This document shows positions 1 through 6,344 of a DNA stretch of 9,810 bases, in pieces. The DNA lies in the NCBI GenBank assembly GCA_030549955.1, contig JAUQQI010000164.1, positions 13,360-23,169 on the forward strand, given 5' to 3'. This stretch comes from Chloroflexota bacterium. Lineage in GTDB: Bacteria > Chloroflexota > Dehalococcoidia > JAUQQI01. Position numbers and translations under genes: made by a program. The notes beneath the pieces were generated by a model that saw only the letters and a list, made by a program, of their open reading frames with translations, searched no databases and was not told the origin of the DNA. Each line of letters starts with the position of its first letter. Positions within the stretch are counted from its first letter, which is position 1.

Positions 1-1063
1 TTTTCTGCTCGATGTCATTGCTGCCGTGGCCCTCGTCCTCAAATTCAACGTACTCGAAGTCGACGCCCTCCCGGTAGCCCAGCTCCAGGAGCCGCTCGCG
101 GAAGATCCGGGACTGTTCGACCGGGCACCGGGGGTCGTTGGCACCGTGGACGATGAGCAGCTTCGCTTTCAGGTTCTGGGCGAAGTTTATGGCACTGCGG
201 TCGGCCCAGAGGTCCGCATTTGCCTCCGGGTCGCCCATCTGCTCCCGCAGGAAGTATTTAAAGTGTTCCATGCTCGACTCGTACATCCGTTTCAGGTCGG
301 TGATTCCGACCCAGGCGACGGCCGCCCGCCAGAGGTCAGGCTTCTTCGTAACGGCCAGGAAGGTCATAAACCCGCCGTAGCTTCCCCCAAAGATTACCAG
401 CCGGTCCGGGTCGACGTAATTGAGGCTTTTCAGATACGCGGCCCCGGCCGCGACATCCTCCAGGTCGGCCCCGCCCCAGTCCCGGAGGGCCGCATCCCGG
501 AAGGCTACCCCGTAGCCGGTGCTGCCCCGGATGTTAGGCATCAGAACAACGAACCCCCGGTCGACCAGAAGCTGGGCGAGCGGGTCGAAGGAAAGGAACC
601 ACTGGGCGGTCGGCCCACCGTGGACATGGATCAGCGCCGGCAGACGGGCACCGGGCGGGATATCCCGGGGCCGGTAAAGAATCGCCGGAATGGGGGTCCC
701 GTCAAAGCTCGGGTAGTAGATATGCTCGGCCCCGACGAAGATGGCCGGGTCAAACGGGCCGTATTCGGCCGGGATAAGGGTCTCGGCCCGGTCGGTCCCG
801 AGGTCGTAGGCCAGCAGAACCGGCCGGGTCGAAGGGGTCGTGTAGGTAAGGATCACCTTCGAGTCATTCAGGCCGAAAGCCGAGCCGACCGCAACCCCAG
901 CCGGCAAATCGAGAACCCGACCGCCGCCGGTCTGGAGGTCGTAGACGACCGGCCGGACCTGGGCCTCCCGGTTCTGAAGAGTCAGCAGGTAACGGCCGTT
1001 TTTCGAGAACTGGACGGCCGTCTCCTCGACATCCTCCGGACTCAGCCACCGGACCGAGGGCCC
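1..1063 (-). CDS. S9 prolyl oligopeptidase family peptidase, C-terminal catalytic part (frameshifted from its N-terminal half; runs off the left edge)
   Basis: This is the alpha/beta-hydrolase half of a serine peptidase of the prolyl oligopeptidase / acylaminoacyl-peptidase type (S9), which cleaves peptides. Reading leftward from about 1063 there is one open frame to the window edge. In order it shows the end of the beta-propeller, the HVHGGP oxyanion-type motif, NIRGSTGYG, the nucleophile elbow GGSYGG (Ser codon 380-382), the acid in HGANDPR (Asp codon 134-136) and the His in EGHG (codon 26-28). The whole triad is therefore intact. Only some C-terminal residues should be missing past the edge. 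The frame has no convincing start codon near its beginning, and it lies -1 relative to the upstream half, which ends at a TGA at 1042-1044. Restoring one base in the GGGCCC tract at 1058-1063 joins the two halves into one protein of about 610 visible residues, usual for the family. Family assignment is firm; whether the gene is functional is not. Confidence 0.85.
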
Positions 1064-1815
1064 GAACCGGGCCGGAGGTCCAGGACCCCGGCCCGGCGAA
1101 CGCCGAAGGCGTCGCTGGTTACGGCCAGCCGCCGCCCATCCGGGTGCCAGGCCACCAGGTAATCCTGGGACCCGGGCTGGATGCTGAAAACTTTCTGGAG
1201 GCCGGTGCCGTCCGGGCGCAGGACGTAGCCGTCCCGGTTTTTAAGGTTGGTCAGGTCCTCATTGGTGACCAGGGCAACCCACTGGCCGTCGGGGCTCCAG
1301 ATGCCGCCCCAGACCGGGAACGCAAAGCGGGTCAGGGGCACGTACTCGGACCCGTCGGCCCGGAGTTTCCAGAGGTTGAGCTGCCCCGGCCGGTCAGGGG
1401 CCTCGGGGTGGGGTCGGTTCGTCAGCACCGTAAGCCAGGTGTTATCGGGGCTGAACTCCACCGGATATTCCTGGCAGGTGGGGTCGCTCGTGAGCTGAGT
1501 GACCCGGCCGGTCGCCGTATCGAGCCGGTAGAGGTCGTGCTGTTCGTTCCCCTGGAAGTCCTTCGCAAAGACAATGTAGCGGTCGGAACGGTCCCAGGCA
1601 AAGCCAGCCCGAATGGCCCTGGGGACCTCCCCGCGACTCAGCTGACGGACCTCGCCCGTGCGCAGGTCCAGGGTATAAAGCTCGAACCGGCCGGTCTGAT
1701 CCCAGTAGAGCGCCAATTTATCTCCCGACCACGAGACCGTCGGGAGAGCGACGGATGGTAGACGGGCGAGTTCCTCAATCCGGATTCGACGGGCGCCTGC
1801 CGGGCGGCTAACCAT
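1042..1815 (-). CDS. S9 peptidase, N-terminal beta-propeller part (257 codons, ends early at a frameshift)
   Basis: This encodes the N-terminal beta-propeller of the S9 peptidase whose catalytic half follows at 1-1063. Propeller domains in this family gate substrate access. WD40/TolB-like blades are visible as repeats of the type LYTLDLRTGEVRQLS, LYRLDTATGRVTQLTS, FSPDNTWLTVLT, WSPDGQWVALVTN and WHPDGRRLAVTSD. The start is the ATG at 1813-1815, with a GGTGAGG Shine-Dalgarno at 1826-1832 ten bases upstream and a promoter further upstream. No signal peptide is seen, so a cytoplasmic location is likely. After VLDLRPGSGP the frame goes RSGG-stop, while the -1 frame continues as SVRWLSPEDVEET, a natural blade. 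On its own this fragment would be a propeller without an active site. It could be a pseudogene, an assembly or sequencing error in a GGGCCC tract, or, least likely, a programmed -1 frameshift. Confidence 0.85.
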   Translation of the reverse strand: MVSRPAGARRIRIEELARLPSVALPTVSWSGDKLALYWDQTGRFELYTLDLRTGEVRQLSRGEVPRAIRAGFAWDRSDRYIVFAKDFQGNEQHDLYRLDTATGRVTQLTSDPTCQEYPVEFSPDNTWLTVLTNRPHPEAPDRPGQLNLWKLRADGSEYVPLTRFAFPVWGGIWSPDGQWVALVTNEDLTNLKNRDGYVLRPDGTGLQKVFSIQPGSQDYLVAWHPDGRRLAVTSDAFGVRRAGVLDLRPGSGPRSGG

Positions 1816-1851
1816 TTCTCAGCTACCTCACCAGGATGAAATGGCGCTTAG

Positions 1852-1881
1852 AGTATCAACCGGCAAAGGGCCGGTGGTCAA
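1852..1881 (-). promoter_or_regulatory. Putative sigma-A type promoter of the S9 peptidase
   Basis: On the minus strand TTGACC (1876-1881; five of six consensus bases) is followed after 18 bases by GATACT (1852-1857; four of six). Transcription would start near 1845, giving a leader of about 30 bases with the GGTGAGG site (1826-1832) before the ATG at 1815. The geometry is sound. Short promoter matches occur by chance, so this remains a prediction. Confidence 0.45.
1859..1875. repeat. Inverted repeat ACCGGC-N5-GCCGGT, operator-like
   Basis: A perfect 6-base inverted repeat with a 5-base spacer fills 17 of the 18 bases between the putative -35 and -10 of the S9 peptidase promoter. A dyad in that place is where a dimeric repressor or a MerR-type distorting activator would bind. 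No regulator gene adjoins it. In this CCGG-rich DNA such a short dyad could also be chance. Confidence 0.35.
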
Positions 1882-1925
1882 GTTGAGAAACCCAGGCCGG
1901 CGGCCGGCAGTGGCGGGAGGCTGCC

Positions 1926-2113
1926 ACCGCATCGAAGGGCATATTCCCGCGTGGGGCGCCCTTCGGTGCGGTCAATGGGCCTGCCATCTAACCAGTTCAG
2001 CGCTGGCTGGTCCCTTTGCCCGGCGGAGACTGGTCAGTAACCCGCCGCCCAGGACCCTGAAGCTCAAGCCACCGCCCGGGTATCTAAAGACACCGGGTAC
2101 CCGGAAAGGGCGG
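1926..2113 (+). ncRNA. Candidate structured RNA: run of stem-loops in the intergenic region
   Basis: This intergenic stretch has no credible protein but folds readily. (a) Arms 1926-1940 and 1958-1972 form a 15-bp stem whose only non-Watson-Crick pair is T1932-G1966. That is a G-U wobble in plus-strand RNA but an A-C mismatch in minus-strand RNA, which favours plus-strand transcription. The 17-base loop can form CCC-GCGT-GGG. (b) ACCAG 1991-1995 pairs with CTGGT 2007-2011. (c) GGTCC 2009-2013 pairs with GGACC 2052-2056 around CGGCGG 2021-2026 / CCGCCG 2042-2047; helices b and c share bases and would compete. (d) CCGC 2072-2075 pairs with GCGG 2110-2113, and after a bulge CCGGGTA 2076-2082 pairs with TACCCGG 2098-2104. 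I recognise no Rfam-type consensus and no T-tract terminator. It may be a small RNA, a leader of ino1, or GC-rich DNA that folds by chance. Confidence 0.3.
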
Positions 2114-2150
2114 CCGTTCGTCTAGGATGGGCTGAATCCGCACAGGGGGT

Positions 2151-2179
2151 TTGACGGCGACCCGGAGACCTGCGAAACT
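2151..2179 (+). promoter_or_regulatory. Weak candidate promoter of the ino1 operon
   Basis: TTGACG (2151-2156) is a good -35, but 17 bases on the best -10 is only GAAACT (2174-2179; three of six). It lies about 60 bases before the ino1 start and just upstream of a small hairpin. If real, the leader would be roughly 50 bases. The poor -10 suggests activator dependence, another sigma factor, or a promoter elsewhere, such as upstream of the structured region at 1926-2113. Confidence 0.25.
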
Positions 2180-2183
2180 TTTA

Positions 2184-2201
2184 GCGGAGGATTAGCTCCG
2201 C
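2184..2201 (+). repeat. Small hairpin in the ino1 leader (GCGGAG-N6-CTCCGC)
   Basis: A perfect 6-bp GC-rich stem with the 6-base loop GATTAG lies 26 bases before the ino1 Shine-Dalgarno. It could be a transcription-factor dyad just downstream of the candidate promoter, or a 5'-leader hairpin. No T-tract follows, so it is not a typical terminator. Function is unknown. Confidence 0.35.
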
Positions 2202-2226
2202 ATTCTCGCCGCGGGCTTAACCGCAC

Positions 2227-2233
2227 AGGAGGT
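2227..2233 (+). promoter_or_regulatory. Perfect Shine-Dalgarno AGGAGGT that decides the TTG start of ino1
   Basis: AGGAGGT is followed after 6 bases by TTG at 2240-2242. The protein from that TTG begins [14 protein letters not shown], with the NAD-binding glycine-rich strand at the usual distance from the N-terminus. The next in-frame ATG would remove that motif, so the TTG start is well supported. Confidence 0.8.
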
Positions 2234-2239
2234 CTACCT

Positions 2240-3358
2240 TTGGGCAAGATTAACGTCGCCATAATCGGGGTTGGCAACTGCGCCTCATCCCTGGTCCAGG
2301 GGGTTTACTTTTACAGGGCTGCCCCGGATGATGGGTTTATCCCGGGCCTCATGCACCCCAACCTTGGGGGCTACCACATTCGGGACATTAATTTCGTGGC
2401 CGCCTTCGACATTGATGCAAATAAAGTTGGTCGCGACCTGTCGGAGGCGATCTTTGCCCCGCCCAACAACACCTACAGGTTCTGCGACGTGCCGTACACC
2501 GGCGTCCGGGTCGCCCGGGGCATGACCCACGACGGGATCGGCAAGTACCTGAGCAATATCATCCGCAAGGCCCCCGGCCCCACCGACGACATCGTCGGCA
2601 TCCTGCAGGAGACAAGGACCGACGTCGTCGTCTCATTCCTGCCGGTCGGGTCCGAGGAGGCGACGAAGTGGTACGTCGAGCAGGTGCTCGCCGCCGGCTG
2701 CGGCTTTGTGAACTGCATCCCCGTCTTCATCGCCCGGGAGCCCTACTGGCAGAAACGCTTTAAGGACCGGGGCCTGCCCATTATTGGCGACGATGTGAAG
2801 TCCCAGGTTGGGGCGACCATCACCCACCGGGTGCTTACCCGCCTCCTGCGCGAGCGGGGCGTCAAGGTCGAGCGGACTTACCAGCTGAATTTCGGGGGGA
2901 ACACCGACTTCCTCAACATGCTCGAGCGGGAGCGGCTCGAATCGAAGAAGATTTCGAAGACCGACGCCGTCACCTCCATGCTTGACTATCCCCTGCCGCC
3001 GGAAGACGTCCACGTCGGGCCCAGCGACTACGTCCCCTGGCTGGGCGACCGGAAATGGTGCTACATCCGCATTGAGGGTACAACCTTCGGAAACGTTCCC
3101 CTCAATATCGAGCTCAAACTGGAGGTCTGGGACAGCCCCAACTCGGCCGGGGTCGTCATCGACGCCATCCGGTGTTGCAAGCTGGCCATGGACCGGGGCC
3201 TCGCCGGGGCCATTGTTGCCCCCTCGGCCTACTTTATGAAGTCGCCGCCGGTCCAGATGCCGGACGACGAGGCCCGCCGGCGCCTGGAAGAATTCATTAT
3301 CGGCCTTGACAACACCGTGGCTGTCCCCGAAGGCCCGCAGCGGCCGGTCGAGGTCTAG
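2240..3358 (+). CDS. ino1: myo-inositol-1-phosphate synthase (EC 5.5.1.4)
   Basis: This enzyme converts D-glucose-6-phosphate to 1L-myo-inositol-1-phosphate with NAD as an internally recycled cofactor. It is cytosolic and is the first committed step to inositol lipids. The 372-residue product has the length of the short actinobacterial/archaeal-type enzyme (about 360-390) rather than the roughly 530-residue eukaryotic form. Visible are the Rossmann glycine-rich start GVGNCASS (residues 10-17), [15 protein letters not shown] (131-145), the conserved core block [17 protein letters not shown] (183-199), [12 protein letters not shown] (216-227) and [19 protein letters not shown] (298-316). It starts with TTG behind a perfect Shine-Dalgarno. 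A glycosyltransferase and a CDP-alcohol phosphotransferase follow in tight order, so the inositol phosphate is probably used for phosphatidylinositol-type lipid. A soluble inositol solute is a less likely alternative. Family assignment is very secure. Confidence 0.96.
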   Translation: MGKINVAIIGVGNCASSLVQGVYFYRAAPDDGFIPGLMHPNLGGYHIRDINFVAAFDIDANKVGRDLSEAIFAPPNNTYRFCDVPYTGVRVARGMTHDGIGKYLSNIIRKAPGPTDDIVGILQETRTDVVVSFLPVGSEEATKWYVEQVLAAGCGFVNCIPVFIAREPYWQKRFKDRGLPIIGDDVKSQVGATITHRVLTRLLRERGVKVERTYQLNFGGNTDFLNMLERERLESKKISKTDAVTSMLDYPLPPEDVHVGPSDYVPWLGDRKWCYIRIEGTTFGNVPLNIELKLEVWDSPNSAGVVIDAIRCCKLAMDRGLAGAIVAPSAYFMKSPPVQMPDDEARRRLEEFIIGLDNTVAVPEGPQRPVEV

Positions 3359-3374
3359 CTACGGCCCGGAGAGC

Positions 3375-4544
3375 ATGGGTCGGGTTCTCATCGTGGTGCC
3401 CTACGACATTGCCCACCCGGGCGGGGTCGTCTCCCACGGGCTGAACCTGGCCCGGGCCCTTCGCCGCCTCGGCTGGGAAGCAACTGTGCTGGCCCCCGCA
3501 TCCCGGGCGGACCGGGTCCCCCGGGACCTGCCCGTTGTCACCTTCGGCCGGCCCCTGCCGGTGCCGGCGAGCGGGTCAGTCGCCCGGATCGGATTCGTCG
3601 TTCGGGGCTGGCTGGGTGTTCGGCGCTTTCTGCGGTCAACACCGTTCGATGTCGTCCACGTCCACGAGCCCCTCGTGCCGGTCCTGCCTCTGGCGGTTCT
3701 GGAATACTCGCAGAGCGTGAACATTGCCACCTTTCACGCCACCTGCGGGAGCCGGACATCCAGCCCGAACCTGGGCTACCGGCTGGCCGGCTTTTTCATA
3801 CGCCGCTGGTATGAGCGGCTTGACGGGCGGATCTGCGTGTCGGAGACGGCCCGCAATTTTATAAGCCGGTTCTTTCCCGGGGAATACCGGGTGATCCCGA
3901 ACGGCATCGAGCTGGAACGGTTTGCGGCTGCGCCCCGAATTCCCCGCCCCGAACCGACCATCCTCTTCGTCGGGCGCCTCGAACGCCGGAAAGGGGTGCC
4001 GGTTCTGCTGCAGGCGTTCCGCCTCGTCAAGCAAAAATTGCCGACGGCCAGGCTCGAAATCGTCGGCCCCGACGGCGGCCTGCGGCCGCGGGTCGAGGAG
4101 TACATCAGACGCCACCGGATGGACGGGGTCGAACTTACCGGATTTCTGCCCGATGATGAGGTCGTCCGCCGCTACCGGCAGGCCTGGGTCTTCTGCGCGC
4201 CGGCGACTGAAGGGGAGAGCTTCGGCCTCGTCCTGCTCGAGGCGATGGCGGCCGGCCTGCCGGTGGTCGCCTCGGACATTCCGGGCTACCGGGAAGTCGC
4301 CGGGGGCTCACGGGCGGCGGTGCTTGTTCCGCCCCGGGAGCCGACAACCCTGGCGGCGGCGCTCATCAACGTCATCGCCGACCCGGACCTTCGGGCCGAC
4401 CTGGGCCGCCGCGGCCAGGAGTGGGCGGCCAGGTTCGACTGGAACCGGGTGGCCCGGCAGGTCCTGGAAGTTTACCGCACGGCCCGGCTGGGTGCCGCCC
4501 AACCGACCCGGCCCGACCATTTGCTTCTCGCTTCGGGGCCGTGA
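3375..4544 (+). CDS. GT4 family glycosyltransferase, PimA-like (GT-B fold)
   Basis: This retaining GT-B glycosyltransferase is probably a peripheral membrane enzyme that moves a sugar from a nucleotide-sugar onto an inositol lipid. The 389-residue protein starts at the ATG 3375-3377, 16 bases after the ino1 stop, with a close GGAG at 3368-3371. An in-frame ATG at 3306 lies inside ino1 and adds non-conserved residues. The N-terminal domain has PYDIAHPGGVVSHGLNLA (residues 9-26), very like mycobacterial PimA, plus VHVHEP (94-99) and TFHA (119-122). The C-terminal donor domain has YRVIPNGIE (171-179), the phosphate-binding LFVGRLERRKG (197-207; Arg201, Lys206), and the GT4 EX7E signature from Glu281 to Glu289, followed by AMAAGLPVVASDIPGYREV. 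Context with ino1 and a CDP-alcohol phosphotransferase supports phosphatidylinositol mannosyl- or glycosyltransfer. Exact sugar and acceptor are inferred, not shown. Confidence 0.88.
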   Translation: MGRVLIVVPYDIAHPGGVVSHGLNLARALRRLGWEATVLAPASRADRVPRDLPVVTFGRPLPVPASGSVARIGFVVRGWLGVRRFLRSTPFDVVHVHEPLVPVLPLAVLEYSQSVNIATFHATCGSRTSSPNLGYRLAGFFIRRWYERLDGRICVSETARNFISRFFPGEYRVIPNGIELERFAAAPRIPRPEPTILFVGRLERRKGVPVLLQAFRLVKQKLPTARLEIVGPDGGLRPRVEEYIRRHRMDGVELTGFLPDDEVVRRYRQAWVFCAPATEGESFGLVLLEAMAAGLPVVASDIPGYREVAGGSRAAVLVPPREPTTLAAALINVIADPDLRADLGRRGQEWAARFDWNRVARQVLEVYRTARLGAAQPTRPDHLLLASGP

Positions 4545-5122
4545 CCGCGGGGAAACTCCGGCCCATCTCGAACCGCCTCTTAAACCCGGTCCTGCGGGCC
4601 CTTGCCGGCGCCGGGGTGACCCCGAATCTGGTTACCGTGCTTGGCTTCGGCCTGAGTCTGGCGGCCGCCGGCCTGGTTATGGCCGGCCTGTGGACGGCGG
4701 CCGGGGTTGTCTTCTGGGTTTCGGGCCTGACTGACTTGCTGGACGGCGGCCTCGCCCGCCTCACGGGCCGGACCAGCCGGTTCGGGGCCTTTCTTGATTC
4801 GACCCTGGACCGGCTTTCCGAGGCGGCCCTGCTCGGGGCTATCGCTTACGAATTCGGCCGGGAGGGGGACGGAATTGGGGTCGGGCTTGCCTTCGGGGCG
4901 GCCACCTTTGGCCTGCTGACCAGCTACGCCAGGGCCCGGGCCGAGGGCCTCGGCCTCCGGGGGGATACCGGCCTGGCCGACCGGGGGGTCCGGGTCATTC
5001 TGCTCGGGGCGGCCCTCGTCGCCGGGCCGGTAAAAGAAGTGCTCGGCCTTTTGAGTGTTCTGGGGGCGATAACCGTCGTTCAGCGGACCGTTTACGTTCG
5101 GCGGCAGGCCCCTAAGGATTAG
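4541..5122 (+). CDS. CDP-alcohol phosphatidyltransferase, probable phosphatidylinositol-phosphate synthase
   Basis: This integral membrane enzyme couples a CDP-activated lipid to an alcohol. With ino1 upstream the likely reaction is CDP-diacylglycerol plus inositol-1-phosphate giving phosphatidylinositol phosphate. The start is GTG 4541-4543, which overlaps the glycosyltransferase stop in GTGA (4541-4544), implying translational coupling. Longer in-frame starts lie deep in the preceding gene. The 193-residue product has the family signature complete: Asp65, Asp68-Gly69, Ala72-Arg73, Gly82, Asp86, Asp90, matching D-x2-DG-x2-AR-x8-G-x3-D-x3-D, which binds the metal ions and the CDP group. Hydrophobic stretches around residues 30-62 and through the C-terminal half (for example from RVILLGAALVAG onward) fit the six-helix fold. 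The gene ends 4 bases inside the convergent CoA-transferase. Phosphatidylglycerophosphate synthase or another family member remains possible; the inositol role rests on gene context. Confidence 0.88.
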   Translation: MTAGKLRPISNRLLNPVLRALAGAGVTPNLVTVLGFGLSLAAAGLVMAGLWTAAGVVFWVSGLTDLLDGGLARLTGRTSRFGAFLDSTLDRLSEAALLGAIAYEFGREGDGIGVGLAFGAATFGLLTSYARARAEGLGLRGDTGLADRGVRVILLGAALVAGPVKEVLGLLSVLGAITVVQRTVYVRRQAPKD

Positions 5123-6294
5123 ACGTACCCTGGCTGGGGGCGGGGTTGGGTGACCCCCCTGGTCCTGAGCTCGGCGATTTCCTCGGGGCTGAACCCGTAC
5201 TCCCGTAGAACCTCTTCGGTGTGCTGGCCCAGCATCGGCGCCGGCCGGGTCACCTGGCCCGGCGTCGACCCGAGCCTGACCGGGACCCCCATCTGCCGGA
5301 TCCGCCCCAGCCTTGGGTGCTGGAGCTCGACGACCATCCCGTTGTGGTTAACCTGCGGGTCGTCAAAGAGGTCCTCAATGGTTCGAACCGGGGCGACCGG
5401 AACGTCGTGGGCCTCCAGGAGCTCGACCCATTCGGCCGTGGTCCGGGTGAGCAGGATGTCCTGCAGGATGCCCAGAAGCTCCTCCCGGTTCTGGTAGCGG
5501 GCCGGCTGGGTCGCAAACCGGGAGTCTTCGGCGAAGGCTTCGATATCCAGGGCCCGGCAGAGGTTGCGCCAGAACCCGTCGTTGCCGCAGGCGATGAAGA
5601 CCCAGCCGTCGGCCGTCTGGAAGAGCTGATAGGGCACAAGGCCCGAGCCCGGCCGGAACGGCTCCGGGTCATCCTCAAGCCGGAGGAACGGCCAGGCCTG
5701 AATGGCGATAACGGCGTTAAGGAGGGAGGTTTCGACCCGCTGGCCGAGGCCGGTTTTCTCCCGGACGTAAAGGGCTGAGGCGACCCCGTAGGCCGCCAGG
5801 GCGGCGGCGTAGTAGTCGGAGACCGCAATCCGGAGGAAGACCGGCGGGTTAGCCGGTCCGCCCTGCCCGGCCATGACCCCGCCCAGAGCCTGGAGCAGCG
5901 GGTCAAAGGCCGGCTTCTGACTGTAGGGTCCCGTCTGGCCATACCCGGAGACCGAACAGTAAATTATCCGGGGATTGATTTCCTGAAGGCGGTCATAACC
6001 GACCCCAAGCCGGTCGGCCACCCCCGGCCGGTAGTTTTCCATCACGACATCGGCCCGACGGACCATCCGATAGAAGGCCGCCAGGCCGTCGGGGTGCTTT
6101 AAGTCCAGGACGATTCCCCGCTTGTTGCGGTTCCAGACCAGGAAGCCCCGGGTCACCCGAAACGGGTCGCCCGTCGGGTTTTCGATTTTCACGACGTCGG
6201 CCCCAAGGTCAGCCAGCCAGGTGGCCGCAAAGGAGCCGGCAATGTAGCTGGTAAGGTCGAGGACCTTAATCCCTTCAAAAGCCTGCTGAACCAT
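5119..6294 (-). CDS. CaiB/BaiF family (class III) CoA-transferase
   Basis: Class III CoA-transferases move CoA between carboxylic acids through an aspartyl-CoA intermediate; the family includes formyl-CoA:oxalate, carnitine, bile-acid and benzylsuccinate CoA-transferases. The 391-residue length is typical. Visible motifs are GIKVLDLTSYIAG (8-20), LADLGADVVKIENPTGDPFR (28-47), NRNKRGIVLDLK (55-66), DVVMENYRPG (82-91), INPRIIYCSVSGYGQTGPY (106-124) and the catalytic aspartate, most likely Asp160 in RIAVSDYYAA. The ATG at 6292-6294 has a clear GGAGGT (complement of 6303-6308) eight bases upstream. It is transcribed alone, divergent from moxR and convergent with the phosphotransferase, sharing 4 bases at 5119-5122. 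No acyl-CoA ligase, dehydrogenase or racemase adjoins it, so the acid substrate cannot be guessed. Alpha-methylacyl-CoA racemase belongs to the same family, but the N-terminal motifs read as a general transferase. Confidence 0.93.
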   Translation of the reverse strand: MVQQAFEGIKVLDLTSYIAGSFAATWLADLGADVVKIENPTGDPFRVTRGFLVWNRNKRGIVLDLKHPDGLAAFYRMVRRADVVMENYRPGVADRLGVGYDRLQEINPRIIYCSVSGYGQTGPYSQKPAFDPLLQALGGVMAGQGGPANPPVFLRIAVSDYYAAALAAYGVASALYVREKTGLGQRVETSLLNAVIAIQAWPFLRLEDDPEPFRPGSGLVPYQLFQTADGWVFIACGNDGFWRNLCRALDIEAFAEDSRFATQPARYQNREELLGILQDILLTRTTAEWVELLEAHDVPVAPVRTIEDLFDDPQVNHNGMVVELQHPRLGRIRQMGVPVRLGSTPGQVTRPAPMLGQHTEEVLREYGFSPEEIAELRTRGVTQPRPQPGYV

Positions 6295-6310
6295 GGGCCG
6301 GGACCTCCAG

Positions 6311-6340
6311 ATTCTACCCGGCGACTGGGCCCCGGCGCAA
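6311..6340 (-). promoter_or_regulatory. Weak candidate promoter of the CoA-transferase gene
   Basis: On the minus strand TTGCGC (6335-6340) is followed after 18 bases by TAGAAT (6311-6316; five of six -10 bases). The start would fall at or inside the GGAGGT ribosome site (6303-6308), leaving almost no leader, which weakens the call. It sits in the only 101-bp gap that can serve both divergent genes. Confidence 0.25.
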
Positions 6341-6344
6341 CCGT

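Noticed and set aside
1051..1070. Programmed -1 frameshift site in the peptidase
   Set aside because: No slippery X-XXY-YYZ heptamer or convincing downstream pseudoknot seen; S9 peptidases are not known to use recoding, so mutation or sequence error is favoured.
26..1162. Long plus-strand open frame (378 codons) opposite the S9 peptidase
   Set aside because: It is the antisense shadow of GC-rich codons of the peptidase. The minus-strand frame shows HGG, GGSYGG, GANDPR and GHG catalytic motifs, while the plus-strand translation has no recognisable domain.
1926..1972. Intrinsic terminator
   Set aside because: The stem is long and GC-rich but no T-run follows on either strand, and no gene ends just upstream of it on either strand.
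1841..2125. 94-codon plus-strand open frame in the intergenic region
   Set aside because: No clear Shine-Dalgarno, Pro/Arg-rich low-information composition, and it runs through all the hairpins at 1926-2113; a structured non-coding region explains the stretch better.
1816..2239. tRNA gene or known riboswitch in the gap
   Set aside because: No cloverleaf with a GTTCRA-type T-loop and CCA-compatible acceptor stem was found, and no consensus box of the common riboswitches is recognisable by eye.
3306..3374. Upstream ATG extension of the glycosyltransferase
   Set aside because: It lies within the 3' end of ino1 in another frame, the extra 23 residues are basic and not family-like, and the ATG at 3375 starts directly at the GT-B first strand.
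4421..4540. Upstream ATG extension of the CDP-alcohol phosphotransferase
   Set aside because: The 40 extra residues overlap the glycosyltransferase and are Gly/Pro-rich; the GTG at 4541 in the GTGA overlap begins at the natural amphipathic N-terminus.
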